Assembly: GCF_001517585.1 (NCBI RefSeq)
Contig: NZ_FBYC01000004.1
Location: forward strand, 2,065,501-2,129,500
Reading direction: 5' to 3'
DNA: 64,000 bases
Source of the DNA: Roseibaca calidilacus
Lineage (GTDB): Bacteria > Pseudomonadota > Alphaproteobacteria > Rhodobacterales > Rhodobacteraceae
Made by a program: the position numbers and the translations under genes
In this document: positions 1 to 8,732 of the stretch, in pieces
Position numbering within the stretch: the stretch's first letter is position 1
Layout of the letters: every line of letters starts with the position of its first letter
The notes under the pieces: model-generated
Seen by the model: only the letters and a program-made list of their open reading frames with translations
What the model was told of the DNA's origin: nothing
Database searches by the model: none

Positions 1-1
1 T

Positions 2-337
2 GGCGTGGGCATTGGCGGCGTGCTGGAACCCATGCAGGCCGGGCCGACCATTATTGAGGACAACTGTTTCATCGGCGCGCGGTCCGAAGTGGTTGAAGGC
101 TGCATCGTGCGCGAGGGGTCCGTGCTGGGCATGGGCGTGTTTATCGGCAAATCCACCAAGATCGTGGACCGCGACACCGGCGAGGTCATGTATGGCGAAG
201 TCCCGCCCTATTCGGTGGTTGTGGCCGGGTCCATGCCGTCGAAGAACGGTGTGAACCTTTATTGCGCGGTGATCGTGAAACGGGTGGATGCGCAGACACG
301 CTCGAAAACCGGGATCAACGAATTGCTGCGCGACTAA
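2..337 (+). CDS. dapD: DapD, tetrahydrodipicolinate N-succinyltransferase (C-terminal part)
   Basis: Only the last 111 or so codons are present; the reading frame is already open at the left edge. The enzyme transfers succinyl from succinyl-CoA to tetrahydrodipicolinate in the succinylase route to meso-diaminopimelate and lysine. The visible part is the end of the left-handed beta-helix, with hexapeptide-type repeats ([17 protein letters not shown], then [19 protein letters not shown]) and the family C-terminal tail [14 protein letters not shown]. It runs convergently into the glycosyltransferase gene, with 18 bases between the two stops. The N-terminal half is outside the window, so integrity of the whole gene cannot be judged. 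Confidence 0.93.
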   Translation, partial: GVGIGGVLEPMQAGPTIIEDNCFIGARSEVVEGCIVREGSVLGMGVFIGKSTKIVDRDTGEVMYGEVPPYSVVVAGSMPSKNGVNLYCAVIVKRVDAQTRSKTGINELLRD

Positions 338-355
338 ACCTATCGGGCGGGGCGG

Positions 356-1552
356 CTATCTGGTCGCCCCTTCGAACAAGGCTTTCAACCGGGCGGCGCT
401 TTCATGCAGATCGTGCCGTTCCTCTATGCGGGCGCGGGCGGTTTGGCCCATCCGCGCCAACCGATCTGCCGGGGTATCAAGGCTTTTGCGCAACGCATCC
501 GCCAGCGCCGACACATCGCCCGCCGCGACCAGCCAGCCCGCTTCGCGGTCCACCAGTTCCGGAATGCCCGCGATATAGGTCGAGATAACCGGCCGCCCCA
601 GCGCGAAGGCTTCCATGATGACAATGGGCAGTCCTTCGGCAAAGCTGGGCAGCACCATGGCGCGGGCATTGGTCAGGGCGGCCTTGACCGCCGCACCATC
701 GGCCCAGCCGCGCAAGTCTACCGCGCCTTCCAGCTTGTGACGGGCGATCAGCGCCTCTATCTCGGGGCGGGTTTCACCATCGCCGATCAGCACCAAGCGC
801 GCGGCGGGATGGGTTTTCACCAGTTCCGCCATGGCCTGAACCAGCAACACCTGCGCCTTTTGCGGGCAAAGCCGCCCCACGCAGACAAAAGGCGCATCTT
901 CGGGCGCGGGCGGCGCTGGTGCGAAATCGGCCAGATCTACGCCGCAATGCACCACATGCAGCTTGTCCGAGACATGCGCGCCACCGGCCAGCGCCAATCG
1001 GGTGCGGGCGAATTGGGTGATGGCGACCGCAAAGCGCGCTTCGGACAGTTTCAGCGCCAACGACGACGCCTTTGGGTCATCAAACTCATCCGGCCCATGT
1101 GCCGTAAAGGAAAACCCCGGCCCGCCCATCCGGTGGCACAACAGTGCCACGGCAGCGGTGTTGGTGGTGAAATGCGCGTGAATGTGGTCGCAGCCCCTGG
1201 ATGCGCGTTTCAGATGCACCGCTTCCAGCAGATAGGCGACATGGCGCACCAAGGCGCCATGGCCTGCCGCGCGCGCCATGGTCCACATGCCGGACACGGC
1301 GCGCAAAACCCCACGCGGATTGCGCAGGCTTTCCGCCAACAGGTAGCCTAGAAGCCGCCCCGCGCCGGGGGCCAGCAGGTAATGGGTGCGCGCGGCTTCG
1401 GCCTTGTCGGCAGCCTCGACCAAGGCTTCACCCCAAGGCCGGATCGCGTAGCGCGCGATATTAACGCCTTGCGCTTCCAAGGCCCCGATTTCGCGGCGGA
1501 TAAAGGTCGCACTTGTCACCGGGTAGGTGTTCATCAAATACCCGATGCGCAT
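356..1552 (-). CDS. GT4-type glycosyltransferase (group 1)
   Basis: The protein is about 398 residues. It starts MRIGYLMNTYPVTSATFIRRE, which is the typical N-terminus of exopolysaccharide or colanic-acid type group 1 transferases. The C-terminal Rossmann domain carries FVCVGRLCPQKAQ and the sugar-nucleotide binding E-x7-E signature in SFAEGLPIVIMEAFALGRPVI. It should transfer a sugar from an NDP-sugar in surface polysaccharide assembly; donor and acceptor cannot be read. A TTG 27 bases further upstream would also open the frame, but the ATG gives the family's usual N-terminus. It follows the complex I accessory gene on the same strand with a gap of about 23 bases. No other polysaccharide gene is adjacent, so the pathway is unknown. 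Confidence 0.85.
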   Translation of the reverse strand: MRIGYLMNTYPVTSATFIRREIGALEAQGVNIARYAIRPWGEALVEAADKAEAARTHYLLAPGAGRLLGYLLAESLRNPRGVLRAVSGMWTMARAAGHGALVRHVAYLLEAVHLKRASRGCDHIHAHFTTNTAAVALLCHRMGGPGFSFTAHGPDEFDDPKASSLALKLSEARFAVAITQFARTRLALAGGAHVSDKLHVVHCGVDLADFAPAPPAPEDAPFVCVGRLCPQKAQVLLVQAMAELVKTHPAARLVLIGDGETRPEIEALIARHKLEGAVDLRGWADGAAVKAALTNARAMVLPSFAEGLPIVIMEAFALGRPVISTYIAGIPELVDREAGWLVAAGDVSALADALRKSLDTPADRLARMGQTARARIEERHDLHESAARLKALFEGATR

Positions 1553-1575
1553 GGCAGACGCCCCCGGAAATGACG

Positions 1576-1887
1576 TCAATGCGTCCAGACCTGCCGACGG
1601 TTCGTGGCGAAATTCTCGGCATAGCCGGTGGGGCGAATGTTCGGGCGGCGGGTTTTGGGTTCGACCACCGTATAGTCGATGCCATGCGCCTTTGCATAAG
1701 CTTCGGCGCTGTCGCGGTCGTCAAAGCGCAGCGTCACTTGGCTGTCCATGTCGGCGGAACTGGTCCAGCCCATCAGCGGGTCGATCTTGCGCGCTTGTGA
1801 CGGCGCGAAGGACAAAACCCATTGCTTGGTCTTTGCCGTGCCCGATTGCATGGCAGTGCGGGCGGGACGGTAAATTCGTGCGCGCAT
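1576..1887 (-). CDS. ETC complex I subunit (NDUFS4-like, 18 kDa accessory)
   Basis: This 103-residue protein matches the ETC complex I conserved-region family (mitochondrial NDUFS4/AQDQ homologue), found in alphaproteobacteria as a supernumerary NADH dehydrogenase subunit. Typical blocks are [14 protein letters not shown] near the N-terminus, then [25 protein letters not shown] in the centre and the C-terminal [12 protein letters not shown]. It is expected to sit peripherally on the matrix-like (cytoplasmic) arm of complex I and stabilise the N module. The nuo operon itself is not in the window, which is normal for this gene. A moderate ribosome site (AGAGG) precedes the ATG. Confidence 0.92.
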   Translation of the reverse strand: MRARIYRPARTAMQSGTAKTKQWVLSFAPSQARKIDPLMGWTSSADMDSQVTLRFDDRDSAEAYAKAHGIDYTVVEPKTRRPNIRPTGYAENFATNRRQVWTH

Positions 1888-1958
1888 GATCAGACCTCTG
1901 TTGGCTGCTTGGCCATGTTATCGTGCCAACGCCCCGAATTTGCAAGCCCGTGCAGCGG

Positions 1959-2034
1959 TGCAGGCAGGAAGGCCCCGCCGAAAGGAGGGAACGAGGAGTA
2001 AGTCTTCCGAGACAGGGATATCCTCCTGCCTGCA
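1959..2034 (-). ncRNA. Candidate small RNA or structured leader (MmgR/suhB-like)
   Basis: This intergenic block is closed by a perfect 11-base inverted repeat (1959-1969 with 2024-2034). On the minus strand the interior begins with a small palindrome (GGATATCC, 2016-2023). It continues with a CU-rich single-stranded stretch containing ACTCCTC and CCCTCC, and then a small hairpin with a TTTCGG-type loop. CU-rich anti-Shine-Dalgarno loops of about this size are characteristic of alphaproteobacterial trans-acting sRNAs such as the MmgR/suhB family, and the element is about 76 nt long. The family resemblance is from memory. No T-rich terminator tail is seen, so it could instead be a leader of the complex I gene downstream or a plain structured spacer. 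Confidence 0.35.
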
Positions 2035-2093
2035 TGTAACAAGCTAGGGGCAGATTTCTCAGTGGGCAACAAAAATGTAACTAAGATACATGT

Positions 2094-3086
2094 TTAGGGC
2101 GTGTCCCCGATTTTTCCCGCAAAATGACAGGCCGCCTGTCCAGTTGGCGTGACGCTGGGTTGCGGTGTTTCTGCCTTGCAGATGTCTTGCGCCAGCGGAC
2201 AGCGCGGGTGAAACGCACAACCAGACGGCGGGTCGATCGGGTTTGGAATCTCGCCCAGAACAGGTTTGCGGCGGCGACCAGACAGCGCCAGATCTGGCAC
2301 GGCATCCAGCAACATCCGCGTGTAGGGGTGCTGCGGTTCCAAGAACAGACGCTTGGCATCGGCCACCTCGACCAATCGGCCCAGATACAAAACGCCGATA
2401 CGGTTCGCCATATGCCGCACGACCGACAGGTCATGCGAAATCAGCAGATAGGTCAGGCCGAATTCATCTTGCAAATCCCGCATCAGGTTCAGGATTTGCG
2501 CCTGCACCGACACGTCCAGTGCCGACGTGGGTTCATCACAGACAATGAATTCCGGCTTAGAGGACAGCGCCCGCGCGATGGCGATGCGCTGGCGTTGCCC
2601 ACCCGAAAATTCATGCGGGAATTTCGCGGCATCGGCGGCGGACAGACCCACCACTTCCAGCAGGCGGTCGACCTCGCGCGTGATCTCGTCGCCTTGCAGC
2701 AGACCGAAGGTCACGATGGGTTCGGCCACAATGTCACGCACCCGCCAACGCGGGTTCAGACTGGCGAACGGGTCTTGAAAGATCATCTGGAAGCGGCGGC
2801 GCAATGCGCGCATATTCGCTCCACTGGCGAAATCCATATCCTGCCCATCAAAGCGGATATGCCCCGCGGACGGTGCGAGCAGCCCCACGATCATCTTGGC
2901 GATGGTCGATTTGCCAGATCCCGATTCGCCCACAAGCGCGAAGGTCTCGCCCTTCTTGATCTCGAAACTGACATCGGCATTCGCGGTCAGGAACTGGCGG
3001 CTTTCGCGCTCCAGCACCCGGTTCAGCCATGGTTTGGAAATGTCGAAACGCCGTGTCAGCCCCTCGACCTGCACCAAAGACGTCAT
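2094..3086 (-). CDS. dppF: Dipeptide/oligopeptide ABC transporter ATPase (DppF/OppF)
   Basis: This 330-residue cytoplasmic ATPase is the second of the two nucleotide-binding subunits of a peptide importer. Walker A GESGSGKS is at residues 53-60. The signature FSGGQRQRIAIARAL, Walker B FIVCDEPTSALD and the C-terminal oligopeptide-transporter extension (GCAFHPRCPLAQDIC) are all present. It is the last gene of the dppA-dppB-dppC-dppD-dppF operon and overlaps dppD by 4 bases. The substrate cannot be told from an ATPase; the linked beta-keto acid cleavage enzyme hints at a non-peptide amino compound. Confidence 0.92.
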   Translation of the reverse strand: MTSLVQVEGLTRRFDISKPWLNRVLERESRQFLTANADVSFEIKKGETFALVGESGSGKSTIAKMIVGLLAPSAGHIRFDGQDMDFASGANMRALRRRFQMIFQDPFASLNPRWRVRDIVAEPIVTFGLLQGDEITREVDRLLEVVGLSAADAAKFPHEFSGGQRQRIAIARALSSKPEFIVCDEPTSALDVSVQAQILNLMRDLQDEFGLTYLLISHDLSVVRHMANRIGVLYLGRLVEVADAKRLFLEPQHPYTRMLLDAVPDLALSGRRRKPVLGEIPNPIDPPSGCAFHPRCPLAQDICKAETPQPSVTPTGQAACHFAGKIGDTP

Positions 3087-4060
3087 GCGCCGCCCTCCTC
3101 TGTCAGCCAGCAGGCAACGTGGTGGTTGGGCGCGGCCTGTTGTAGAAACGGCCGCTCTGCCCGGCAGCGGTCGAACACATGCGCGCAGCGCGGGTTAAAC
3201 GCGCAGCCCGTGGGGATCGCGTTCAGCCGCGGCATGGCACCGGGAATTTGCACCAGCCGGTCGCTTGTCTGCTCTAGCGTCGGGATGGCACCCATCAGCC
3301 CGCGCGTATAGGGGTGGCGAGCGTGTTGGATCACCTCTCGCACCGGCCCGATTTCGGCCACGCGGCCTGCATAAAGCACTGCCACGCGGTCGGCGGTTTC
3401 CGCGATCACGCCCATGTCATGCGTAATCAGCATGACCGACGCGCCCCGCTCGGCGCAGATTTCCTTTAGCACGTCGATGATCTGGGCCTGCACAGACACG
3501 TCCAAGGCGGTCGTCGGCTCATCTGCGATGACCAGTTCTGGCTCTGCCGCCAAGGCCAGCGCGATCACCACGCGCTGCCGCATCCCGCCCGAGAAATGGT
3601 GTGGGTAGTCATCTATCCGGCGCGCGGCGGCAGGGATGCCGACTCGGTCCAGCAGACCTACGGCGCGTCTGCGCGCCTCACCCTCTGACACATCCATATG
3701 CGTGCGGATGGTCTGGATCAGTTGCTGCGCCACGGTATAAAGCGGGTTCAGGCTGGTCAGCGGGTCTTGGAACACCATGCCGATGCGGCGCCCCCGGATG
3801 CGGCGCATGGCCTCTGGCGGCAGATTGTCGATCCGTTCGTCCCGCAGCCAGATTTCGCCCCCGGCAATGCGGCCCGGCGGTTCCAACAGGCCAATGATCG
3901 CAGCCCCGGTCAGCGATTTGCCGGCACCCGATTCACCGACCATGCCCAGCACCTCGCCCGGGGCGATGTCGAAGGACACTTGGTCAAGCGCGCGCAAGTT
4001 GCCGCGCCGCGTGGGAAACTCCACGACCAGATCGCGGACGGTCAGAAGTGGCTTTTGCAT
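3083..4060 (-). CDS. dppD: Dipeptide/oligopeptide ABC transporter ATPase (DppD/OppD)
   Basis: This is the first ATPase of the importer, 325 residues from the ATG used here (MQKPLLTVRDLVVEF). Walker A GESGAGKS is at about 42-49, followed by FSGGMRQRVVIALAL and LVIADEPTTALDVSVQAQI. The C-terminal oligopeptide domain contains GCAFNPRCAHVFDRC, whose cysteines bind a [4Fe-4S] cluster in characterised relatives. An alternative ATG 15 bases upstream overlaps the dppC stop as TGATG. I prefer the inner one because GGGGGC lies 5-10 bases before it and it fits the family start. It pairs with dppF. Confidence 0.92.
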   Translation of the reverse strand: MQKPLLTVRDLVVEFPTRRGNLRALDQVSFDIAPGEVLGMVGESGAGKSLTGAAIIGLLEPPGRIAGGEIWLRDERIDNLPPEAMRRIRGRRIGMVFQDPLTSLNPLYTVAQQLIQTIRTHMDVSEGEARRRAVGLLDRVGIPAAARRIDDYPHHFSGGMRQRVVIALALAAEPELVIADEPTTALDVSVQAQIIDVLKEICAERGASVMLITHDMGVIAETADRVAVLYAGRVAEIGPVREVIQHARHPYTRGLMGAIPTLEQTSDRLVQIPGAMPRLNAIPTGCAFNPRCAHVFDRCRAERPFLQQAAPNHHVACWLTEEGGA

Positions 4061-4074
4061 ATTGCCCCCGGTCA

Positions 4075-5004
4075 TCAGCGTAGCCTTGGGTTCAGCGCAT
4101 CGCGCAGCCAGTCGCCCAGCAGGTTGACCGACAGCGCCAGCGCCAGAAGTGCTATGGACGGGAAAAGCAAAATCCACCACTCGCCTGAGAACAGGTATTG
4201 CTGGCCAATGCGGATCAGCGTGCCAAGGCTTGGCTGCGTCGGCGGCACGCCAACCCCCAGAAAGCTGAGTGTCGCCTCTGCGATGATCGCCAGCGCCAGA
4301 CCGATCGTGGCAATCACCAGCACCGGGCCCATCACATTGGGCAGGATATGCCGGATCAGGATCTTGACCGGATGCGCCCCCACCACGCGGGCGGCCTGCA
4401 CATATTCCTTCGATTTCTCGACCATGGTCGCGCCGCGCACGACGCGCGCGAATTGCACCCAATCCGACAGGCCGATGGCCACGATCAGCACCCAGATCGC
4501 CATGGTTTCGCGGTAGGCAGGCGGGATCAGCCCGCGCGCCACCCCGAAGATCAGCAGCGCGATCAGGATGGACGGGAAGGACAATTGCACATCGGCAATG
4601 CGCATCAGCACCCCATCGACCCAGCCGCCGCGATAGCCTGCGATCAGGCCCGCCGTAATGCCCAGAACCATAGCGAACAGCACCGCGGAAATACCGACGA
4701 ACAGCGAAATCCGGGTGCCATAAAGGATGGTGGACAGCACATCGCGGCCTTGGTTATCGGTGCCCAGAATGTAGCTGTTGCCGGTAAATGCGTTCGGTTC
4801 CATTGGCGGGGTGAACCCGTCCATCAGATTTAACTGTGACGGGTCATAGGGGTTGGTGGGGGCAAGCCACGGCGCAAAGATCGCCGCCAGCGCAATCAGC
4901 ACCACCACCAGCCCTGCGACAATCGCCACGGGGCTGTGCCGGAAAGACCATATGATGTCGCTGTCCCAGAAGCGGGCAAAGCGGGATTGGGTGTCAGGTG
5001 TCAT
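4075..5004 (-). CDS. dppC: Peptide ABC transporter permease (DppC/OppC)
   Basis: This 309-residue inner-membrane permease has an OppC-type N-terminal segment followed by a binding-protein-dependent transport domain. The EAA-loop region reads EYVQAARVVGAHPVKILIRHILPN, the contact site for the ATPase. About six membrane helices are evident, the first at residues 26-48. The start is set at MTPDTQSRF because AAGGAAA lies 8 bases ahead and only 10 bases separate it from the dppB stop; an in-frame upstream GTG-type extension would run into dppB. It forms the translocation pore with DppB. Confidence 0.9.
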   Translation of the reverse strand: MTPDTQSRFARFWDSDIIWSFRHSPVAIVAGLVVVLIALAAIFAPWLAPTNPYDPSQLNLMDGFTPPMEPNAFTGNSYILGTDNQGRDVLSTILYGTRISLFVGISAVLFAMVLGITAGLIAGYRGGWVDGVLMRIADVQLSFPSILIALLIFGVARGLIPPAYRETMAIWVLIVAIGLSDWVQFARVVRGATMVEKSKEYVQAARVVGAHPVKILIRHILPNVMGPVLVIATIGLALAIIAEATLSFLGVGVPPTQPSLGTLIRIGQQYLFSGEWWILLFPSIALLALALSVNLLGDWLRDALNPRLR

Positions 5005-5014
5005 GCGTGTTTCC

Positions 5015-6001
5015 TTAATGCCCGGTGCCCGCGCGGTCCACACGCAAACGTGGGTCCACCGCGTAATACAGCAGGTCCACGATCAGGTTGATAACGACGA
5101 AGATGACCGCAATCAGCATCAGATACGCGGCCATTACCGGCACATCGACAAAGCGGACCGAATTGATGAACAGCGCCCCCACGCCCGGCCATTGGAACAC
5201 GGTTTCCGTAATGATGGCAAAGGCAATGATCGCGCCAAGCTGAAGCCCGGTGATGGTTATGACCGGCACCATCGTGTTCTTCAACGCATGGCCGAAATGA
5301 ATGGCGCGGTTCGACAGCCCCCGCGCGCGGGCGAATTTGATGTAATCGGTGCGCAGCACTTCCAACATCTCGGCCCGCACCAGCCGCATGATAAGGGTCA
5401 TCTGATACAGCCCCAGCGTGATCGCCGGCAGGATGAGAGAGGCGCGGCCCGTGGATGTCAGGAACCCGGTGGACCACCAATCGCCGATATCGACCACCTC
5501 GCCGCGTCCGAAACTGGGCAGCCACTGCAACTCGACCGCGAACAGCCAGATCAGCAGCACCCCGATCAGGAATGTCGGCAGCGACACGCCAATCAGTGAC
5601 ACGCTCATGACGGTGCTCGACAGCCAGCCCCGGCGGTTGAGCGCGGTATAAACCCCGAACCCCACGCCGAACACAAAGGCCAGCACGCCCGAGACCAGCG
5701 CCAATTCCAGTGTGGCGGGCAGGCGCGACAGGATCAATTCCATCACCGGCTGTTGCAGACGGTAGGAAATGCCGAAATCGCCCTGCATGGCGCGGGTTAC
5801 GAAATTGAAGAACTGCACCACGAACGGGTCGTTCAGGCCCAGCCGTTCGCGCAACGCTTCGCGGTCGGCAATGGTGGCCTCTTGCCCCATCATGGTGGAA
5901 ATCGGGTCACCGACATAACGAAACAGCGCGAAAGACACCAGCGCCACGACCAGCATGACGACCAGTGATTGCAGCACACGGCGCAGGATGAAGGCCAGCA
6001 T
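5015..6001 (-). CDS. dppB: Peptide ABC transporter permease (DppB/OppB)
   Basis: This 328-residue permease starts MLAFILRRVLQSLVVMLVVAL, the conserved first helix of OppB/DppB proteins. It has the DPISTMMGQEAT periplasmic loop and the EAA motif DYIKFARARGLSNRAIHFGHALKN. A GGGGAG ribosome site precedes the ATG. The gene follows dppA after a spacer that holds a very stable hairpin (6026-6057), which likely lowers permease expression relative to the binding protein. It should form a heterodimeric pore with DppC. Confidence 0.9.
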   Translation of the reverse strand: MLAFILRRVLQSLVVMLVVALVSFALFRYVGDPISTMMGQEATIADREALRERLGLNDPFVVQFFNFVTRAMQGDFGISYRLQQPVMELILSRLPATLELALVSGVLAFVFGVGFGVYTALNRRGWLSSTVMSVSLIGVSLPTFLIGVLLIWLFAVELQWLPSFGRGEVVDIGDWWSTGFLTSTGRASLILPAITLGLYQMTLIMRLVRAEMLEVLRTDYIKFARARGLSNRAIHFGHALKNTMVPVITITGLQLGAIIAFAIITETVFQWPGVGALFINSVRFVDVPVMAAYLMLIAVIFVVINLIVDLLYYAVDPRLRVDRAGTGH

Positions 6002-6025
6002 CAGCGGCTCCCCGGTAAATGGAAA

Positions 6026-6057
6026 GCGCGCGCGAAGCTGTCAGGCTTCGCGCGCGC
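6026..6057 (-). promoter_or_regulatory. Strong intercistronic hairpin between dppA and dppB
   Basis: A perfect 13-base inverted repeat (6026-6038 with 6045-6057) encloses a 6-base loop in the 72-base spacer after the dppA stop. It has no T-tract, so it is more likely a 3' mRNA-stabilising or partially attenuating element than a full terminator. The position, just after the solute-binding protein gene, is where such elements raise binding protein over permease. Confidence 0.7.
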
Positions 6058-6073
6058 AAGACAGGTTCAAAGC

Positions 6074-7675
6074 TTAGTCGAAGGTGACATCGGCCATAGA
6101 TGGCTGGTTTTCCGGGTGCACGGGCAGATTGATCCCGTCGCGCATCGCGTAAGCCAGCGTTTGGTTGTGGATCGGCAGGAACACGCGGTCTTCTTGCAAT
6201 TGCGCCCAAACCTGCGCGATCATTTCGTTGCGCGCATCCAGATCGGTTTCGGTGGCCATGGCCTGAATCAGCGCATCCACTTCCGGGTTGGAATAGCGCG
6301 AGCCGTTCCAACCGCCGCGCGCCCCTTCGGTAGAGTGCACGAGGAAATCGAACACATACTGGCTGTCAAAGGTCGGCACACCCCAGCCCAGCAGGTAGAA
6401 ATCCGTTGTGCGGTTCTGGATTTCGGGGAAGTGCATGGACCGGGTCTGCGATACAAGGTTCACCTTGATCCCGATCCGCGACAGCATACCCACCAGCGCC
6501 TGAGAGATCGCTTCGTCATTCAGATAACGGTCATTGGGCGTGTGCAGATCAACCGAGAAACCATCGGCATACCCGGCTTCGGCCATCAGTTCCACCGCGC
6601 GCTCGACATCCGGGGCGCTATAGGCGTCCAGTTCTTCTGTCCAGCCATTCACGAAGGGCGGCATGGTAACGCCCGTGGGCAGCGACTGGCCGCGCATCAC
6701 GACCTGACGGATCGCATCGCGGTCAACAGCCAGATGCATCGCTTCGCGCACCAGCGGGTTGGCGAAGGGGTTGTCGTCAACATTGGCGCTTTGCAGCTTT
6801 TCCGAGCCCATGTCATAAGCAAAGAAGATGGTGCGGTTTTCCGGGCCGAATTCGACCTTGATGGCGTCGGTCTGCTCCAGCCGTGCGATATCCTGCACCG
6901 GCACGTCCTGCACAATATCCACCTCGCCCGATAGCAGGGCGGCGACACGGGTCGCGGCCTCGGCGATCGGGGTGTAGATGATTTCGGTCACTTCCGGCGC
7001 GTCATCCCAATGGCCCTCATAGGCCTGCAACACGGTGCGCACTTCGGGGTCACGCTCGACCAGCGTGTAGGGGCCGGTGCCGTTGGCATTGCGCACGGCG
7101 AAGTTTTCTTCCCCGGCGGCGAAATCCTGCGCTTCTGCTGCGTCATTCGCTTCGGCCCAAGCCTTGGACATGATGAACGTGTTGGTCAGGTTCTGCACAT
7201 AAAGCGGCGCTGGCCCTTCGGTCTTGATATGCACGGTCATGGAATCTGGCGCCGTCACTTCGACCACACCAGCGTGCAGGCCTTTCATGTCCGACGTTTC
7301 GCCCCGTGCGCGGTTCAGCGAGAACACGACGTCATCGGCGGTCAGCGCGCTGCCGTCATGGAATGTCACACCCTCGCGCAGCTTGAACACCCAAACGGTG
7401 CTGTCATCGGGGTGGATACCCCATTCCGTCGCCAGTCGCGGGGTCAGCGAGCCATCGGTCGCGCGACCCACCAGCGTTTCATAAATGTGATGCGCCAGCG
7501 TATGCGTCGGGCCTTCGTTCTGGCTGTGCGGGTCCAGCGTCAGCGCGTCACCAACGCGCGCCCAGCGAATGGTTTCGGCACTGGCGGCGGCCAGTGACAG
7601 CCCCAGCGCAAGCGCCGAGACAGAGGCCATGCGCAGCGCGCCGCCTAGGCCCGAGCGAAAGGAAATGGCAGTCAT
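6074..7675 (-). CDS. dppA: Periplasmic peptide-binding protein (DppA/OppA family, SBP_bac_5)
   Basis: This protein of about 533 residues has an N-terminal Sec signal (hydrophobic core MASVSALALGLSLAAASA, predicted cleavage ASA|ET). A cluster C solute-binding domain follows: WARVGDALTLDPHSQNEGPT, then VWVFKLREGVTFHDGSALTADDVVFSLNRA, the diagnostic SBP_bac_5 block. It captures the ligand in the periplasm for DppBCDF. The second ATG is chosen because GGGAGA stands 6 bases ahead of it but directly abuts the first ATG. The ligand is not predictable; members bind di- and oligopeptides, glutathione, opines or haem. It lies about 150 bases downstream of the beta-keto acid cleavage gene on the same strand. 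Confidence 0.9.
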   Translation of the reverse strand: MTAISFRSGLGGALRMASVSALALGLSLAAASAETIRWARVGDALTLDPHSQNEGPTHTLAHHIYETLVGRATDGSLTPRLATEWGIHPDDSTVWVFKLREGVTFHDGSALTADDVVFSLNRARGETSDMKGLHAGVVEVTAPDSMTVHIKTEGPAPLYVQNLTNTFIMSKAWAEANDAAEAQDFAAGEENFAVRNANGTGPYTLVERDPEVRTVLQAYEGHWDDAPEVTEIIYTPIAEAATRVAALLSGEVDIVQDVPVQDIARLEQTDAIKVEFGPENRTIFFAYDMGSEKLQSANVDDNPFANPLVREAMHLAVDRDAIRQVVMRGQSLPTGVTMPPFVNGWTEELDAYSAPDVERAVELMAEAGYADGFSVDLHTPNDRYLNDEAISQALVGMLSRIGIKVNLVSQTRSMHFPEIQNRTTDFYLLGWGVPTFDSQYVFDFLVHSTEGARGGWNGSRYSNPEVDALIQAMATETDLDARNEMIAQVWAQLQEDRVFLPIHNQTLAYAMRDGINLPVHPENQPSMADVTFD

Positions 7676-7829
7676 GTTCATTCTCCCATGTCGTTCTTGT
7701 TGTTGGTCCCGGCGCGGTGGCTATGCCAAACCGCGCGGAATTGCCACAAGTTGCCAGCACATTCCCGCCAAGTCGAGAGGGCATTGTCGCTTTTGCAACC
7801 AAAAGCCCGTTTCCCCGGCGTCATGCAGT

Positions 7830-8663
7830 TCATAGCGACGGGCGCAGCCCAAGCATCTGGCGTGCCTGCTGCCATGTCGCCACGGGCCGGTTATATTTCG
7901 CACATAGATCGACCGTGCGGGCAACAAGTGCCGCGTTGGACGGGGCAAGCGTATGGCGATCCAACCGAACATTGTCCTCCAGCCCTGTGCGGGTATGCCC
8001 ACCGCGCGCGATGGCCCATTCATTGACCACAATCTGCCCCGCGCCAATGCCTGCGGCACACCACAGCGCATCGGGAGCGTAACGGTTCAGGGTTTCGATA
8101 TAGAAATCGAGCACACGCTCATCGACCGGCATGGCGTTCTTCACGCCCATCACGAATTGCACATAAAGCGGGCGCGGCAAGCGCCCGTCATCGGCCATGC
8201 GCGCGGCCTGAATGACATGCGACAGGTCGAAAGCCTCTATTTCCGGCACCACGGCATGGGCGCGCATTTCCGATGCCAGCCAATCGACCAGATCGGGCGG
8301 GTTTTCATAGACGCGCGTGGGAAAGTTGTTCGACCCCACCGCCAATGACGCCATATCGGGCCGCAGCGGCAACATCCCGCCCCGCTCTGCGCCCGCGCCA
8401 GACCGCCCACCGGTGGACAGCTGCACGATCATGCCGGGGCAGTGCTGCGCGATCCCCTCCATCAGCGCGGCAAAACGATCCGGGTCGGATGTCGGCGTGC
8501 CGTCATCCTTGCGAACGTGGCAATGGGCAATGGCTGCCCCCGCCTCGAACGCGGCATGGGTGCTTTCAACCTGCTCGGCCACGGTGATCGGCACGGCGGG
8601 ATTATCTGCCTTGCTTGGCACAGAACCGGTGATCGCCACGGCGATGATACAGGGTTGCGTCAT
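7830..8663 (-). CDS. Beta-keto acid cleavage enzyme (BKACE, DUF849)
   Basis: This protein of about 277 residues belongs to the 3-keto-5-aminohexanoate cleavage enzyme family. These Zn-dependent TIM barrels condense a beta-keto acid with acetyl-CoA to give acetoacetate plus a new CoA ester. Typical features are the N-terminal strand IIAVAITGSVP, the zinc-site AAIAHCHVRKDDG, IVQLSTGGRSG and the C-terminal VGLEDN-like GLEDNVRLDRHTLA. Substrates in the family vary widely (dehydrocarnitine, 5-hydroxy-beta-ketohexanoate, beta-keto amino acids and others), so none is assigned. Candidate starts are the ATG used here and another 21 bases upstream. It leads the peptide transporter operon, so its substrate may derive from whatever that system imports. 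Confidence 0.88.
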   Translation of the reverse strand: MTQPCIIAVAITGSVPSKADNPAVPITVAEQVESTHAAFEAGAAIAHCHVRKDDGTPTSDPDRFAALMEGIAQHCPGMIVQLSTGGRSGAGAERGGMLPLRPDMASLAVGSNNFPTRVYENPPDLVDWLASEMRAHAVVPEIEAFDLSHVIQAARMADDGRLPRPLYVQFVMGVKNAMPVDERVLDFYIETLNRYAPDALWCAAGIGAGQIVVNEWAIARGGHTRTGLEDNVRLDRHTLAPSNAALVARTVDLCAKYNRPVATWQQARQMLGLRPSL

Positions 8664-8732
8664 ATCTGCTGCTTTCTTGGTCATTTTGCGCAATCTGGGT
8701 CAGAACGCCGGCGGGATTCAAGCGATTTCGCG

